In this document: in pieces, positions 47,543 to 59,291 of the stretch
Position numbering within the stretch: the stretch's first letter is position 1
How the letters are laid out: every line of letters begins with the position of its first letter
Assembly: GCA_021030905.1 (NCBI GenBank)
Contig: JAGFMI010000002.1
Span: 2,356,001-2,420,000 of the forward strand
Origin: Pyrenula massariospora
Lineage: Eukaryota; Ascomycota; Eurotiomycetes; Pyrenulales; Pyrenulaceae
DNA length: 64,000 nucleotides
Direction of reading: 5' to 3'
Made by a program: the position numbers and the translations under genes
Notes under the pieces: generated by a model
What the model saw: the letters and a program-made list of their open reading frames with translations, nothing else
Told to the model about the DNA's origin: nothing
Databases searched by the model: none

Positions 47543-49112
47543 GATTGGAGTGATAGGGGGTTGAACTAGGAGGTGGTGGGATATATAAAGCAAAGTGTGT
47601 GAAAACGTAGGAGACAGCGAGGTGCTTGTGTGTGGATGACGAGTAGGAGGGTGGAGGCAAGTAGAGCAAGTAGGTAGCAAGAGTAAACAATGGCAATACG
47701 GTCAAGGCAAAGCAGAGTCCAAGACTTAGTCCAGAGAAGTCAGAAGTACCCAAGTACTCAGTTCGAAGAGTGATGAGAAAGGAAGAAGAATCTTCCCTCC
47801 TCCCCAGGAGGACTCAGCACCCTTTTATACCTCACCGCTCGCCTGTCCTGACCCAAACCGAGTCCCCTTCGGAGCAGACGGAGGGGGGGGGGACACCTCT
47901 CCTCCCCCAACAGAAAACCGCACCGGTCCCATCACACCTCGCTCGCTCGGACCCCGCTCTCACCAGCGCGCGAGCAAATTGCAAATCTCCCGCCGCTACT
48001 ACTACGCAAGCCGTGCCCCTTGTACACGACATAACGCCTACGGAGCTAGACACCCTTGTGTCCCGCCACTTGTCCCCCGCCCGTACCAGCCCATCAGCAC
48101 CAACCCTCTCCCCCCATCACGCCAGATCCCGGATCCATGGGGAGAGACGGCGGCGGGCGGGGCGGGCCACCATTGGTGCGATTGCGACGGCTGCACAGAG
48201 CTTGTGCGAGCGCTCGCCTCGGTCTAGGCTGGTGCGGGATGGACAGTCATTGGAGGGCAAGTCCGCGGGTAAGGGTCTTTGGTCTTGCATAGGAGGAGGA
48301 GGGTTCCGTTCAAAGCGGCGAGGGATATGCGCGGATTCGGGTAAGAGCGCCCATTTTGCTTTAGACGCGGTTGCGGTGGGAGTTTTTTCGGTGAACCGGG
48401 ATCTGGGTGAGACCCGTTCCCCCATGTTGGCTGAGCTGGCTTCCCCCGGGGGGTTATTTGGCGTTTGGAGTTGGGAAAGAAAAGAAAAATGCGAGACACA
48501 CACACACATATATTCGTTTTGATGGAAACCGTAATTTTACGTGATATTGTATTTAATCGGGGGGTTTCGACCAATCAGGAAAGCGGTGGAGCGCACCGTG
48601 ACTTTCTGCGCACGTCGTCGATGGTATGTTCTGCGGGCAGCGAGAATTACTCTGCTGGCAGTGGGGGCAAAGACTACGTCTGCTTGGACAGGACGGCTAC
48701 CGGTGCTGCAGAGCGCTGATAGGCTCTTGCTGCGTTGGAAGGCTGGCCGGTGCTTCGGTGGTGGATGGGTGCCCAAGGTTACCGTCCGCGAACGCAGCTT
48801 GGACGGCGCAGAAAGGCTGGAAGGGACCCCCCCGGGCAAAAAGGGACGGTGTGACAAGCATCCGTCTGACACCCGTCATTGTACCCCAGTCGTAAGATAT
48901 GATTAGCTCAAAGTCCAGTCAAGTTCTTAGCATAGTAACACATATTTGAGGAGGGTTCTATCCTGTTTTCCGCGCATTAAGCCAAAGCAATTGTCTGCGA
49001 CAGCCTTGACCACACCACGTCACATGGACATGACTTCGCCCTTTTGATGTCTATCTCCTCTCTTATCTTCCCATCGCCAACGTCAACTTGCTCTAGTATA
49101 GGACATCCTTGC
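47543..49112. other. intergenic, 1.6 kb, no gene recognised
   Basis: The region lies between the KXD1 start and the end of the flavin monooxygenase gene. It contains a G10 tract at 47883-47892 and a CA microsatellite. Long open frames on both strands between 47770 and 48900 mirror each other, are Pro/Arg/Ser-rich and carry no motif. Confidence 0.45.
48495..48508. repeat. (AC)7 microsatellite
   Basis: A run of seven AC units directly followed by ATATAT. Confidence 0.75.
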
Positions 49113-50882
49113 TCACGCCCTCTTCCACCCTCCACCACCAACTCCATTTCGCAGCCGGTCCTCCCCCTCCACAACCCTCATCGGTAACCTCCCTCCGATC
49201 CCAAAGAACACAAAGAGCGCCCACTTCCACCGGAACGGGTTGATCAGCGTGACAAAGACAAACCAGTAGATCAGCTCAGAGTACGTGAAAAAGTCGAATG
49301 CACCGGTCGGGGCGAACTGCTTGAGAGCGCGAGTGAGGCGGATCCAGCGCTTCATCCAGAGGGGCCGCGGGCGCGCGAGCGGGTCGACGAGGAACATGAG
49401 GAGGAGGCGCGTGTAGATACCGATGTGGTAGTTGCCGACGGTTCTGTGGGTTGTCAGATAGGAGCTGTAAAAGAGGTGCGGGAGACAAACCCGATGGCGT
49501 TGACGTACGTGCAGTTGTTTGCACAGATTGAGGGGTCATTAGGCTGTAGGTGCGTTAGCTGGGTGAGAGGGGGAATTTGATCGTGGCAAGGGGAAGCCTA
49601 CAGGGAAGACTTGAATGTACCAGTTCGGCGGCTGATAAGGAGGCTCGAAACATCCTTCCGGGAGGAAGGAGAGGGATGGCTTCCGAAAGCCTGTCGCCAG
49701 GACAATCATGTCGCCTGGGACGAGCTTCTGGTGTCCGGGGCCATTCTTCGGCACGCCTTGGGCGCGGTGATTAAACATGATGCCCTCTTCTTCGACAGAG
49801 ATGATGTCACCACGAAGCCATGACGCCTTTCCGGCCCGGATTTGCTCGAGAATGTCGGTGTTGACCATGGGAGTGTCGGTGTAGAGCCCTTTCGAGGAAG
49901 TCGGCGCCAAATCTTTGAGATCGCGGTAGAAGAAGAGTCGAAGCAAGGTCTCCGGGATCCAGGCGAGCAATTCCTCCTGGCCGAAGATGTTCATGGCGAG
50001 GAGAATGTCGATGACGGGTGAGCGGGGAATGATCCATTTGTCGCTGCGTGCGAGGATAGCGGTCGAACGGGCGCCGCTCTTGACGGCAAACTCCAAGGCT
50101 TCGACCGCAGAAGCGCCGCCGCCCACGATGAGCACATTCTTGCCTTTGGCGTCCTTGCCATCGAGATCTGAGGAGTGGAAGATGTTCCCTTTGAACTTGT
50201 CCTCGCCTGGGAGGCTAGGCATTTTAGGCGGTCCGCAGGATCCAATGCATGGCATCACACCTAGAAAGGGGATTAGACGAGCGCGGAGAGGATTGGTGGC
50301 GGTCTGTACCATCAAACCGTCCATGGGAGGGGTCATTGACTATCCAGCGGCCCTCGGCATCCTTGTACACCTTAGATACTTTGACGCCAAACTTGGTCTT
50401 CTCCTCCAACGCGTAACGCTTCCAGAGCTTGCGTATTTCTTCAACAATCATGTTTCGTGAAGGATAGCCGCCTTCCCACTTGACCGAAGGGTGAAACCGA
50501 TACATTATACTTGGCACAGCGTTAGATGGTGACTTCTGGTCTATCTTGGCGATGCTGACCTGTGTATCTGGAGGCCTGAAGTAGAGTTGACACGCTAGAG
50601 GCACAATTAGGTCGCACTCCCCGAATCAATTGAGAAAACCCAGACCGTCCATATGCCCCCAAGCTGTTCTGGGCCACCAGCTTCAAACAGAACGACGTCA
50701 AAGCCATGCCCGACACAGTGCGCAGCGGCGGAAACACCTGTGAGTCCGGCACCGATGACCGCAATTTTTGGCCTATGTAACTGTGCAGTGGGAGGGGGCG
50801 GAGCGGGTGAGAATAGAAAGTCAAGCACGAATTGAATGCATTGGTAGAAGAATGTTAGTGGATGAAAAATTAAGGTGGCCAT
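49113..50882 (-). CDS. flavin-containing monooxygenase, membrane-anchored
   Basis: Six exons (50882..50646, 50594..50560, 50509..50310, 50260..49602, 49543..49491, 49443..49113) give 504 residues; introns are 47-58 bases. The N-terminus has a hydrophobic anchor at about residues 9-24, then an FAD-binding GxGxxG (GAGLTG, 44-49). Next come the block GGIW and the spliced WTRVNSTSGLQIHSIMYRFH. The FMO identifying motif is FKGNIFHSSDL. The NADPH-binding GGGASAVE lies near 202, and ATGF appears in the C-terminal half. The C-terminus NPFRWKWALFVFFGI is hydrophobic and may associate with the membrane. The family uses NADPH and oxygen to oxidise soft nucleophiles (N or S) or carry out Baeyer-Villiger reactions; the substrate is unknown. 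The 35-base second exon is small, but its sequence is family-typical. There is no neighbouring biosynthetic gene cluster. Confidence 0.9.
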
Positions 50883-51319
50883 AGTAACATGTAAAAAACG
50901 GAAGTTCTAACAGAAGCAAGCTTGTACCTGCTCAATTGACTCGACAAGGTCTAAGGAGAAACTGTAGAAGGAAAAGTAAGACCTCAAAATTTCACATCTA
51001 CGCGTAGCATCGCCGGGAGGCCGCAGCGCTCCGCGAGTCACAGTGACGTCGTTGCACGTTGAAGCACCACCACCACAGTTGCCAATTGGCATGTGACGCT
51101 TGTTTCGGGTACCGTGGGGGCCTCTGTGGTGAGGCTCGCGGCTTTGTTTAGTATTCTCTGACGGATCCGGCTGTTAAAATCCACGGACCCGTATGGACGC
51201 AGGCTCGCAAGAAGACAAAGGAAGAGAGCCGGACTCAGAAGCTGCCCATAGATTTAAGTATGCGGATGTAGAGCTAAATATATTAAACTTGAACAATTTC
51301 GTGACGGGCAAAGATCAAT
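50883..51319. promoter_or_regulatory. divergent promoter region of the FMO and THP1-like genes
   Basis: These 437 bases lie between two opposite start codons. A short plus-strand frame beginning at about 51193 (ATGGACGCAGGC...) precedes the THP1-like ATG and could be a uORF. No TATA box is clear. Confidence 0.45.
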
Positions 51320-53678
51320 ATGCCGGACGGCAGGCATAGCGGCCACCGGGGCCGCGGCGGTAAGCAGCAGCACAATCAGGATCATCGACACTTCGACAGG
51401 AACAAGCACCATCACAATAGGGGCGGCGGGGGCGGGCGAGACGATCGCGGCCCCGGTGGTAGGGGAAGCCACCGGGGTAGCGGGCGGGGCGACCACCACG
51501 GCGGCCACGGCGGCTCCAAGAAAAACCACGACAAGCATTCCTACGAGCACGATCACAAGCGCCACCACCACCGGAGCGATCCAGGGACGTCTGATTTTGA
51601 CCGCAAACTCTCGCAGCTTCTCGAGTCCAAGCAGGACGCGGTCCACGACAACGCACGAGAATTTGAACCGGTCGAGATCCCCAACACGACAAATATCGCT
51701 CTCGCGGGGCAGCTGCTCTACAGTGACCACAAGCTTCGGGACTTCAGAAGCCGATTGGAAAGGTGTCGATGCGGCTTTCCAGAGTATCCAGAGATACCAA
51801 AGACTCCCTTTACCCCGATCTTTGTCATGAATTCAGGCTCGCCGCATCCCACTCTCGATCAATTTCTGGAAGTGTTGCGCGAGAAATTCACGACCCGGAA
51901 CCTGGATGGCGGCGTGGAGCTGAGAGAGCTCCTGTCGCTGGAGCCGCCGCTAGACGATGGGCATTTGGCGCTTCAGCAAGAGCTGGTCGAACAATACCCA
52001 TCGATCAGGGCAGCCAACACCGCTCGACTGAGGAACAAGTGCCGTGAAGCCATCCCGCAGGACGTGACGGGAGAGAGCCTCTCGAAGCTCCTGTACGACT
52101 ATCTCAACTTTCTCCGGACGAGCCTGGAGCAGGCAGCGCAACAGAATGAGGACATCTTTGGAATACGAACGGGCCTCGAAGATATCCTGGGGTGAGGTTA
52201 TTGCCTTGGCTCTCGCATGAAACCTCCCTGACCTTCGATTCAGCTCTTGCGTGATCGCGCTCAGCGACACAACCTACGGAGTGGTCGTCCTCCCTTTCAC
52301 CCTCTACATTGCCAAGGTGCTGGCCCGCATCTCCTTGGGCATCGATCGCAGGCCCGAGCTTGCAGAAAAGGCCAAGCTGCGGCGAAAGAGCACCGACGTA
52401 TCAGCCCCGTCCGAAAAAGTCACGTTTGTGGAGGATTGCGCTAACCTCGTCCGTGATGCATTTATCAAATGCTTGGCCGACAAGACGGGAACGGCGGGCC
52501 TCGCAGGCGCCGGTCGCCGGAGCCGACCAGAGAATAAGAGGATGGGCATTTACACAACGGCCAACCTGTGCCTGAAGCTGCTCCTGCAATGTGGCAAGCT
52601 GCGCAATGCCGAGCAGATGTTCAACTCCATCGATGCACAGAGCCCACCGTTAGACTTTTACCCGGCAGCGCAGAGAGTCACCTATCTCTACTATCTGGGG
52701 CGATACTACTTTGCCAACAGCCACTTTTATCGCGCCCAGGTGGTCCTACAGGCGGCGTACGACCAATGCCATCTTCTCGCAGTCGGGCAACGACGGCTGA
52801 TTCTGACCTATCTCATCCCGTCCAATCTCTGTCTCGGCCGCTTTCCTTCGATGAAGTTGTTGACGCGGGAGGAAATCTCACCCCAAGCCCAACGGTGGAC
52901 CAATCTCTGCAAGATCATCGCAAAAGGAGACCTGGCTGAGTTTCGGCACCATCTTGATATTCGGAGCGAGACCGGCCAATGGTTTTTCAGCAAGCGTGTC
53001 CTCCTGCAATTGCAAAACAGGTGCGAAGTGCTGGTCTGGCGGTCCCTGGCTCGGCGCGTCTTTATTGTCTCTGGCTATCATGGCGGCGAGGACAATAAAG
53101 TTCCATTCCTACGATTGAGCGAGCTTCAGGCAGCGGCCGATTGGATGGAGGCGTCCACCCGGGCTCCTCTTGGAGAAATGAATGCAAACGCGTCAGCCAT
53201 GACGGGATTCTCGTCTCAACAGGCTGCTTCACAAGGAGGCAAAGAGAACCAGCCCATCCATTATGTCGACGAAGACTTCAGAGAAGCTGAAGAGGCCATT
53301 GCCGAAACCGGCTTCCAGTCTGACAAGGGCTACTATGTGGAAGGGGAAGATGCTGCCACGAACGGCTACCACGAACTGTCGGCCTACCAGGAAAACCTCG
53401 AAGCTCCGGATATTGGCGAGATGGAGTCCATTGTATGCTCTATGATCCAACAAGGTCTCATGAAAGGATTTGTCACCCACTCTAATCCTCGGTTTGCGAT
53501 TCCTGGCGCAAAACTTCGTGGTCCGCTCGTGACCGGTTTTCCTAATATCTGGGAGCAGGTGACTTCGGAATGCGACAACGACGTTCCAGGTTGGGTCCGC
53601 GAAGACTCAAGCAATTCAAGATCGACGCTTGGGGGTCGAGTGATACATTTGACTGGGGCGCGCCCAGTAGGGGCTTGA
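51320..53678 (+). CDS. THP1/PCID2-type PCI-domain protein (TREX-2 mRNA export complex)
   Basis: Two exons (51320..52191, 52244..53678; 52-base intron) give 768 residues. The first 90 residues are a striking Gly/Arg/His-rich disordered region. A helical part follows with FDRKLSQLLESKQDAVHDNA. The second exon holds the conserved core: GIYTTANLCLKLLLQCGKLR, QSPPLDFYPAAQRVTYLYYL, YYFANSHFYRAQVVLQAAYD and RRLILTYLIPSNLCLGRFPS. The PCI part has RCEVLVWRSLARRVF and, near the end, IVCSMIQQGLMKGFVTHSNP. This is the pattern of fungal Thp1/PCID2 homologues, which with Sac3 form TREX-2 at the nuclear pore and couple transcription to mRNA export. CSN12, a related PCI protein, is an alternative but is normally shorter and lacks this N-terminal part. 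The donor after CTGGG was chosen because it alone keeps the frame. Confidence 0.85.
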
Positions 53679-54471
53679 TCTTTCAACTCTGGACGATTCA
53701 CAACCTTGGTACCGATAAGACAATTTTCGCCTCGAGATCTTCTCTCATTGGGAATTCTTTGCTCTCCTTTAGTCAGGCCGTATGTCCAGATGCACCAGGA
53801 GTTGCCGGAAGCTTGAGACGCCAAAAATTATAGCATAGAAATAGCTACAGACTCCAAGCTCCTGCCATCACCGGCTCCCGGCTCTGAGATCCTAGCCGCA
53901 GAATATGCTCCAGACCACTCCGGCAAGAAACACCAAAGCTTTAGACACTTGGATCAGGCAGTCGAACCATTAAATGTCCATCTTCCAGGCTCCCATCCGG
54001 ACTGGAATTCCGCGACTTTTTTACGAGCAAGAATCGCTCCTGCGTCAAAGAATTACTTTCAAATGTTCTCAATTGTTAAGCGGCATTTTCACATCCATTT
54101 GCGTTTCGTTCTTTGGTGATCGAGTGCAATCGTAATCGCTCTATGTCCATCTCTGAGACCCCTTCGGAAAAAGCTTGGCGTTCGGGATTGGACCATCTCC
54201 ATGAAACATGGGTGTTTATTTCAAAGTGAGAATAATGTCCGCGGCCTAAAAGCCCACCAATGCGCAGTGCTTTGGCCAACAGTTTCCAGCCCTTTCCGCT
54301 TGCGGTAAGAGGTACTCTATATTCAATATCTATAAAGATCCAGCGTTCTCATTTATCTTTCCAGCTTGTGTGTTTCTGAAAGTAACAAGCATCTATTACC
54401 AAGGTTCTGCTACCAAGGTTCTACTTGTTTCTTACGGCTCCGTTTCCATCCCGTCACACCGGCTCCTGAAA
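53679..54471. other. intergenic, promoter of the AA9 gene
   Basis: No gene recognised. The AA9 promoter lies at the right end, with a TATA box listed separately. Confidence 0.5.
54331..54336 (+). promoter_or_regulatory. TATA box of the AA9 LPMO gene
   Basis: TATAAA in the context ATCTATAAAGATC, 136 bases upstream of the ATG at 54472, in an otherwise mixed-composition promoter. Confidence 0.5.
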
Positions 54472-55410
54472 ATGAAGGTTACCACAGCCGTCAGTTCAGC
54501 CCTTGCTCTGCTGAGCGGAAGCCTTGTCAACGCTCATGGCTACGTCCAACAAGCTGTGATAAACGGCGCCACGTACGGCGGCTACAACCCCAACACAGAT
54601 CCCTACTACAGCACCCCTCCCCAGCGTATCTTCCGAAAGATTCCCGGCAACGGGCCAGTCCAAGACCTTACACTCAACGACTTTCAGTGTAATGGATACC
54701 AGAGCTCCGGAAGCGCACCTGCGCCTCTCCAGGCCACGGTGGCTCCAGGAAGCACAATGTATTTGAATTGGAGTACGTGAACGATTGAAAAGAGTCCAGC
54801 ATTGGAAGATGACTAACCACCAACCAGCGACCTGGCCGGACACTCACAAAGGTCCCGTCATCACATACATGGCGGCTTGTCCCGGAAGCTGCACGAGCTA
54901 CATGCCCGGGACGGCGAAGGTCTGGTTCAAGATCCAGGAGGACGGTCTACATTCGGATGGGGTGACTTGGGCCTCGGATCAACTGATCGATAATGTGAGC
55001 GGGCATCTATGAAACCATACTTCCCCAAGATTGCTCACTCACATGATTCTTCCAGATCCCCTACCCAGTCAAGATCCCCTCCACCCTGAAACCGGGCAAC
55101 TATATTGTACGCCACGAACTCTGGGCTTTGCATGCAGGTAATTACTGACCTTGATTCTTTCACATCCTCTCAAAACCGACTTTGAGAAAAAGCTAACATT
55201 CTGCTTCTAGCCTACACATACCCGGGCGCTCAGTGGTACCCTTCGTGCTTCCAAGTCACCGTTACGGGTAGCGGCACCAAATCGCCGTCTAGCTCACAAT
55301 TGGTGGCTTTCCCCGGCGCATACACGCCCACGACTCCCGGCGTTGTGTTTGACATTTATCAAGGGCCAAAGACGTACCCTATTGCGGGGCCGGTAATCTT
55401 CACAGGATAG
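54472..55410 (+). CDS. AA9 lytic polysaccharide monooxygenase
   Basis: Four exons (54472..54772, 54828..54994, 55056..55137, 55211..55410) give 249 residues. A 21-residue signal peptide ends SLVNA, exposing His22 as the mature N-terminal residue, the first half of the copper His-brace. The second brace His is His107 (mature 86) in TWPDTHKGPV, and the axial Tyr193 lies in QWYPSC. Other family marks are the DFQCN block, the conserved Cys pair, and IPSTLKPGNYIVRHELWALH. There is no CBM1 module; the protein ends soon after the catalytic domain. The enzyme oxidatively cleaves cellulose or related glucans outside the cell with a reductant and peroxide or oxygen. The donor at 54773 (GTACGT) was preferred because it restores the family sequence NWTTWP. 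All copper ligands are intact, so it should be active. Confidence 0.95.
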
Positions 55411-56395
55411 GATGAGAGAATTGAAGGAGGAAAGATGAATATATTTGCAGCGTAGAACAACGGATATGATGAATACCTGACACCCATAGATTCCCATCAA
55501 CGTGTCACGTATAATTGTTGTCTACCGCAAAATTTACCTCGCACGGCAGAGTTGTGAGGGATCTTGTCGCCTGGCGTTTGTGATAGATCAGGCCGGGTCA
55601 TCTTCGGCCGCTCGTTAACAATTGTCCCCATTGGTGCGCAAATCAATATTGCCGGAAAATCATAGAGCGTCCTGCATCTATTTCAGTGAATCCCGTCCTA
55701 CAGATAGATCCAATGGAAGATTCGACGGTCCGTCAAGGAGCTGTGTGCCCTCTGGAGATTCTTTGTCTACGTGCATCAATCACTGTTGGGCCTCCACACT
55801 ACATGAGAGGTCTCTAGACTACAGAGTGTACCTATGACTGTCATTCTACAGCTTGCTAGCGGTCACTATGGGGTCTAAGAGGAGCGTTGCAACGCAGATG
55901 AGAAGTAGATATTGAATTAAATATTCACATCACGTGAGAGTATGGAGGTAAGGCACGAAAAGTTCGCAAGGTGTCCCCTTAAGCTCCAGTATCTACAGAG
56001 GGCTCAAGTTGAATTAAACCCTGCTCAGATTCAGATCGAAGATGTGACGAGAGTGCTACCCTTCGTTGTTAGGATGCTGACGCCTTACCAACTAAAGCCT
56101 TCAGTACAATTGTACTAGGGACATCATCATGGTATCAAGATCTCACCTCACTGAGACTGCTTGGTCTCAGTGACTTCATCATTGAATTCCGCTCTTTCCT
56201 TCCCTACCTGGTCGCTGCTTCCTTTTTGGCATCATCAGACCGTCCAGTCGTTCCTTCACTCTCCGGCACGACTGAGACCGGAATGGCTTTTCTTGTCTCT
56301 CATTTTTTTCACCTTTCCAAACCCTCTCCATCCGTCCCCATCATTCCTCAAACACCAAACCTGTTGCTCAATTGTCTATTTCGAGACCGTCCATC
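55411..56395. other. intergenic
   Basis: No gene was recognised between the AA9 gene and the next secreted-protein gene. The last 200 bases are C/T-rich (TCTCTCAT, TTTCACCTTTCC), resembling a leader/promoter. Confidence 0.5.
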
Positions 56396-57440
56396 ATGCA
56401 ATTCAAGATAATCAATCTTTCCTACCTGACCGCTATTGTATTCTTCTTTTGCTATGTGACAGCAGCACCTTCTCTTCAGCTTCGGAGTTCTTGCAATGAA
56501 GGCTTTCAAGTTTGTGCGCCAACAGGAGCCACGTCCCTCGAGATTCTGCCTCTAGGCACTGGGATTGGTCATCTGTTTACAGACCTCCTAAACTCCTTGA
56601 GAGTCAGCAGTGGCTTTGCTCGAGACGCGGAGGAAAATATGGCACGTTGGATCTGCAAACGAGGTGATAATACCGGGTGTCGGCGTGATGAAGCTTCGGA
56701 GGCTGCAGAGCTCGATTTCCGTGCGACGCCGGGTGGTAAGCGCCTTTGGACTCGAGATCATGATGAAATTTATCATCATCACAACTTAATTTCGGCTCAT
56801 CAGGAGCCTGGCACTATTGTTGGCCCCGTCGAAACCAGATCAGACAGGCTTCTGGTATCGGAGCGTGACGGCAGTCCATCGATCTGCTGTAGGTATTCCC
56901 CTGCTACGTATAAAATGAAGCGTATGCTAACCTCTTGGCTAGGTGCCGAGACAACCCAATGCCTTCTCTTGCAAGGGTTCAATGTACCTTTCTGCTGGGT
57001 GTGTTGCCTTTCAAAATCCAGATTTCATAAATGCTCCTTAGCGTCCCGATTTTTTTCATCTATAGTCGCTTATCCTGCAGTCAGCGTTACTAACCGGTCA
57101 TCCCCTATAGGACCCATCTACGACCAACTTCTTTCTCCCCGACGGCTCCTATGGCAACCTCGCCAACGTCTTACTCGTAATCGGCCCAAATGTCATTGTC
57201 AACCTTCTCAACGGTACTTATGTCCAGCCCGCGACGATTACACTGCCCTTTCCCACCCAGCTCGAATCAGTTTCCACAACATGGCCCAGCTCAGGCGAGG
57301 GGTCAGCGATCCCTGCGACCGCACTAGATGGAGTGCCCAATGTGCAGAGCAGCGCAAACATCAAGACGGCGACAGAGGCGATAACGAGTCCATCGGATAC
57401 CGAAAAGGAAGGGTCAACACTCGCAGCGAATGCAAAATAG
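56396..57440 (+). CDS. secreted Cys-containing protein of unknown function
   Basis: Three exons (56396..56888, 56943..56998, 57111..57440; introns 54 and 112 bases) give 292 residues. A signal peptide covers about residues 1-24 (YLTAIVFFFCYVTAAPS). The first half has scattered Cys and is charged. The spliced centre reads SICCAETTQCLLLQGFNVPF, then CWDPSTTNFFLPDGSYGNL, a block I associate with a family of fungal secreted proteins without known function. A Thr/Ser/Pro-rich C-terminal third follows, without a clear GPI tail. The donor at 56889 (GTAGGT) was chosen because it gives the phase needed to join this block. It is probably extracellular. A role as an effector-like or wall-associated protein is only inference; no enzymatic motif is visible. 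Confidence 0.72.
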
Positions 57441-59291
57441 CGACAACGTCTTCCGGAGGGCGGAAGGTAGACCATTGAGTCCAGATACTGGCGCTGTGAG
57501 ATCCATTGCCGTGGGAGCTGTCTGGCTAATCGCTGTTTCATAATCGTGTTTGAAGGGCCAGTCTTATCGACGAGTAAGGGCGAGCTTTTTGACACGGACA
57601 AAGAGATCTGGGCATGCTTTATTTCTACGAGGGGGTAGTGTTGAAAGTTACCTGCTACAGAGCTAAATGACCGGTATGGGATGGATCTGCAAAATTTCTC
57701 ACTCTTCTCAAGTCTGTATCAATGGGTCGAACTTTGCAAGGCATCTGTCATAGCTATAGAGTTTGCGAAATACACCAAAAAAGTGCGATCTTTACCCGTT
57801 TCCCAATTAAACCACCCAGTTAAACCAAATCACATTTAATCTATATCGTGATTCAAACGGGGTAGGATATAATATTTCTAAGTTAAAAGGCTACGCGGTC
57901 GACTGAGCTAGCTGGTTAGTAGCCCTATCTAATTAGGCGGTAGAGCGGATGCACACAGTCATAGATATATCGGTCACGGGTTTCGGTGCGCTATGTATGT
58001 ACAGTGCATACAAAGCCTTTTGTTTCCTGGTGGGTATAGTGTTTGGCGAGGGGGGATTGGGGGGGTTGGGTTGTTTTGCTTTGCTGTGGGCTGGGGGAGG
58101 GGGATGAGGATGGGAATGGGAAGTAGGAGGTGGTGGTAGAGCTTGTTGGCTGGGCTGGCTGGGTAGGGGGGATCTACGAGGGTGATGGGATGGCATAAGA
58201 TGGGAGGGAAGGGGAGGGGGAGGGGCTTGGTCTTGTCTTATCGTGGTGATTAGGACGGGAGAATTAATACGGATAGGTCTGGCTGAGAGATACGGTGGTG
58301 GTTCTTTGGACTTGGGGTTGTGTGTTGTCGGCTTGATGAGTTAGAGTGAGCGAGTGGGATTAGGTTGAATATGAAGGGGTTGAGAGGGATTAGATGATGG
58401 ATGGCATAGGAAGGGTTGTTGCACTTGGGTACCACGGGTACGTAAGCACGTAGTGCTCGGTAGGTTTGGTTAAGGAACAGACAAGCCGAAACTCGGCGCC
58501 GTGTCAAAGAACGCGTGGGAAGCACATTGATCAACAGAGCTTCTGTCATGCTCAGACGGGGTTCAGGTATATAAATCATGCCATTCGTTTCCTTTTCCTA
58601 GATAACTTAGATAAGGTATCTCCATAGCCAGTTTGTGCCTTTTGATATCTGCAACCCTATGCCTCAGATACCTTCCCTGTCCGACATGAATATCCAACCC
58701 ACGATTTTGCTTTGCAAGGTCCGACCAATAAACACATATCCGACATGATTAAGATAACGAGAAAAGAACAACGAACAACATCGTGCAAAAAGGGAGATTA
58801 AAGGCGAGGCTATACAGGTCGTCATATAAAGCAAGGTGAAAAAGAGGTGTTGCGTTGCGTTGTGTTGCGTCGTATTGTGCGCCATAATCGACGCTATCCA
58901 TGTCCTGCCCAGCCTGCATGCCCTTTATTGCTTCCATGGTTTTCCAGTCCAATTCCAGACTTGACTTTACTTAGCAAGTCTTTCCCGTGTTGAAATTCAT
59001 TTTCACTTATTTCCCTTATTTCCCTTTCAGCTCATCCGCCCCCGCTCTCTCCGAAGGCAAGGCACGGCGCGGTTTCGAGTCAAACTGCTTGATCTGCTCC
59101 GCTGTGCCGTGCCATGCAGCTTGGCGTGAGCATTCCTTCTCTCGCTTCCTTATCCCTCGCTTTGTCTGCGTGTGCTCCTTATAGACAGGCGGCCAGATAG
59201 ATGGGGTCGTGTTCCCTCCAAGCCCAAAGGCTCGACCGGTACGCCAAGCTCTGGTTTTATATCCATTATTTCATCTTCTTGATAAATTCAA
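57441..59291. other. intergenic, 1.85 kb, no gene recognised
   Basis: It lies between two genes whose 3' ends face each other. The part 58040-58240 is G-rich on the plus strand (many GGGG runs). Short tandem TTGCG/TTGTG repeats occur near 58848-58875. No coding region was supported. Confidence 0.45.

Noticed and set aside
47770-48522. 250-codon open frame on the plus strand
   Set aside because: Pro/Ser/Arg-rich, includes a G10 tract and ends beside a CA microsatellite, with mirror frames on the other strand. No support for a gene.
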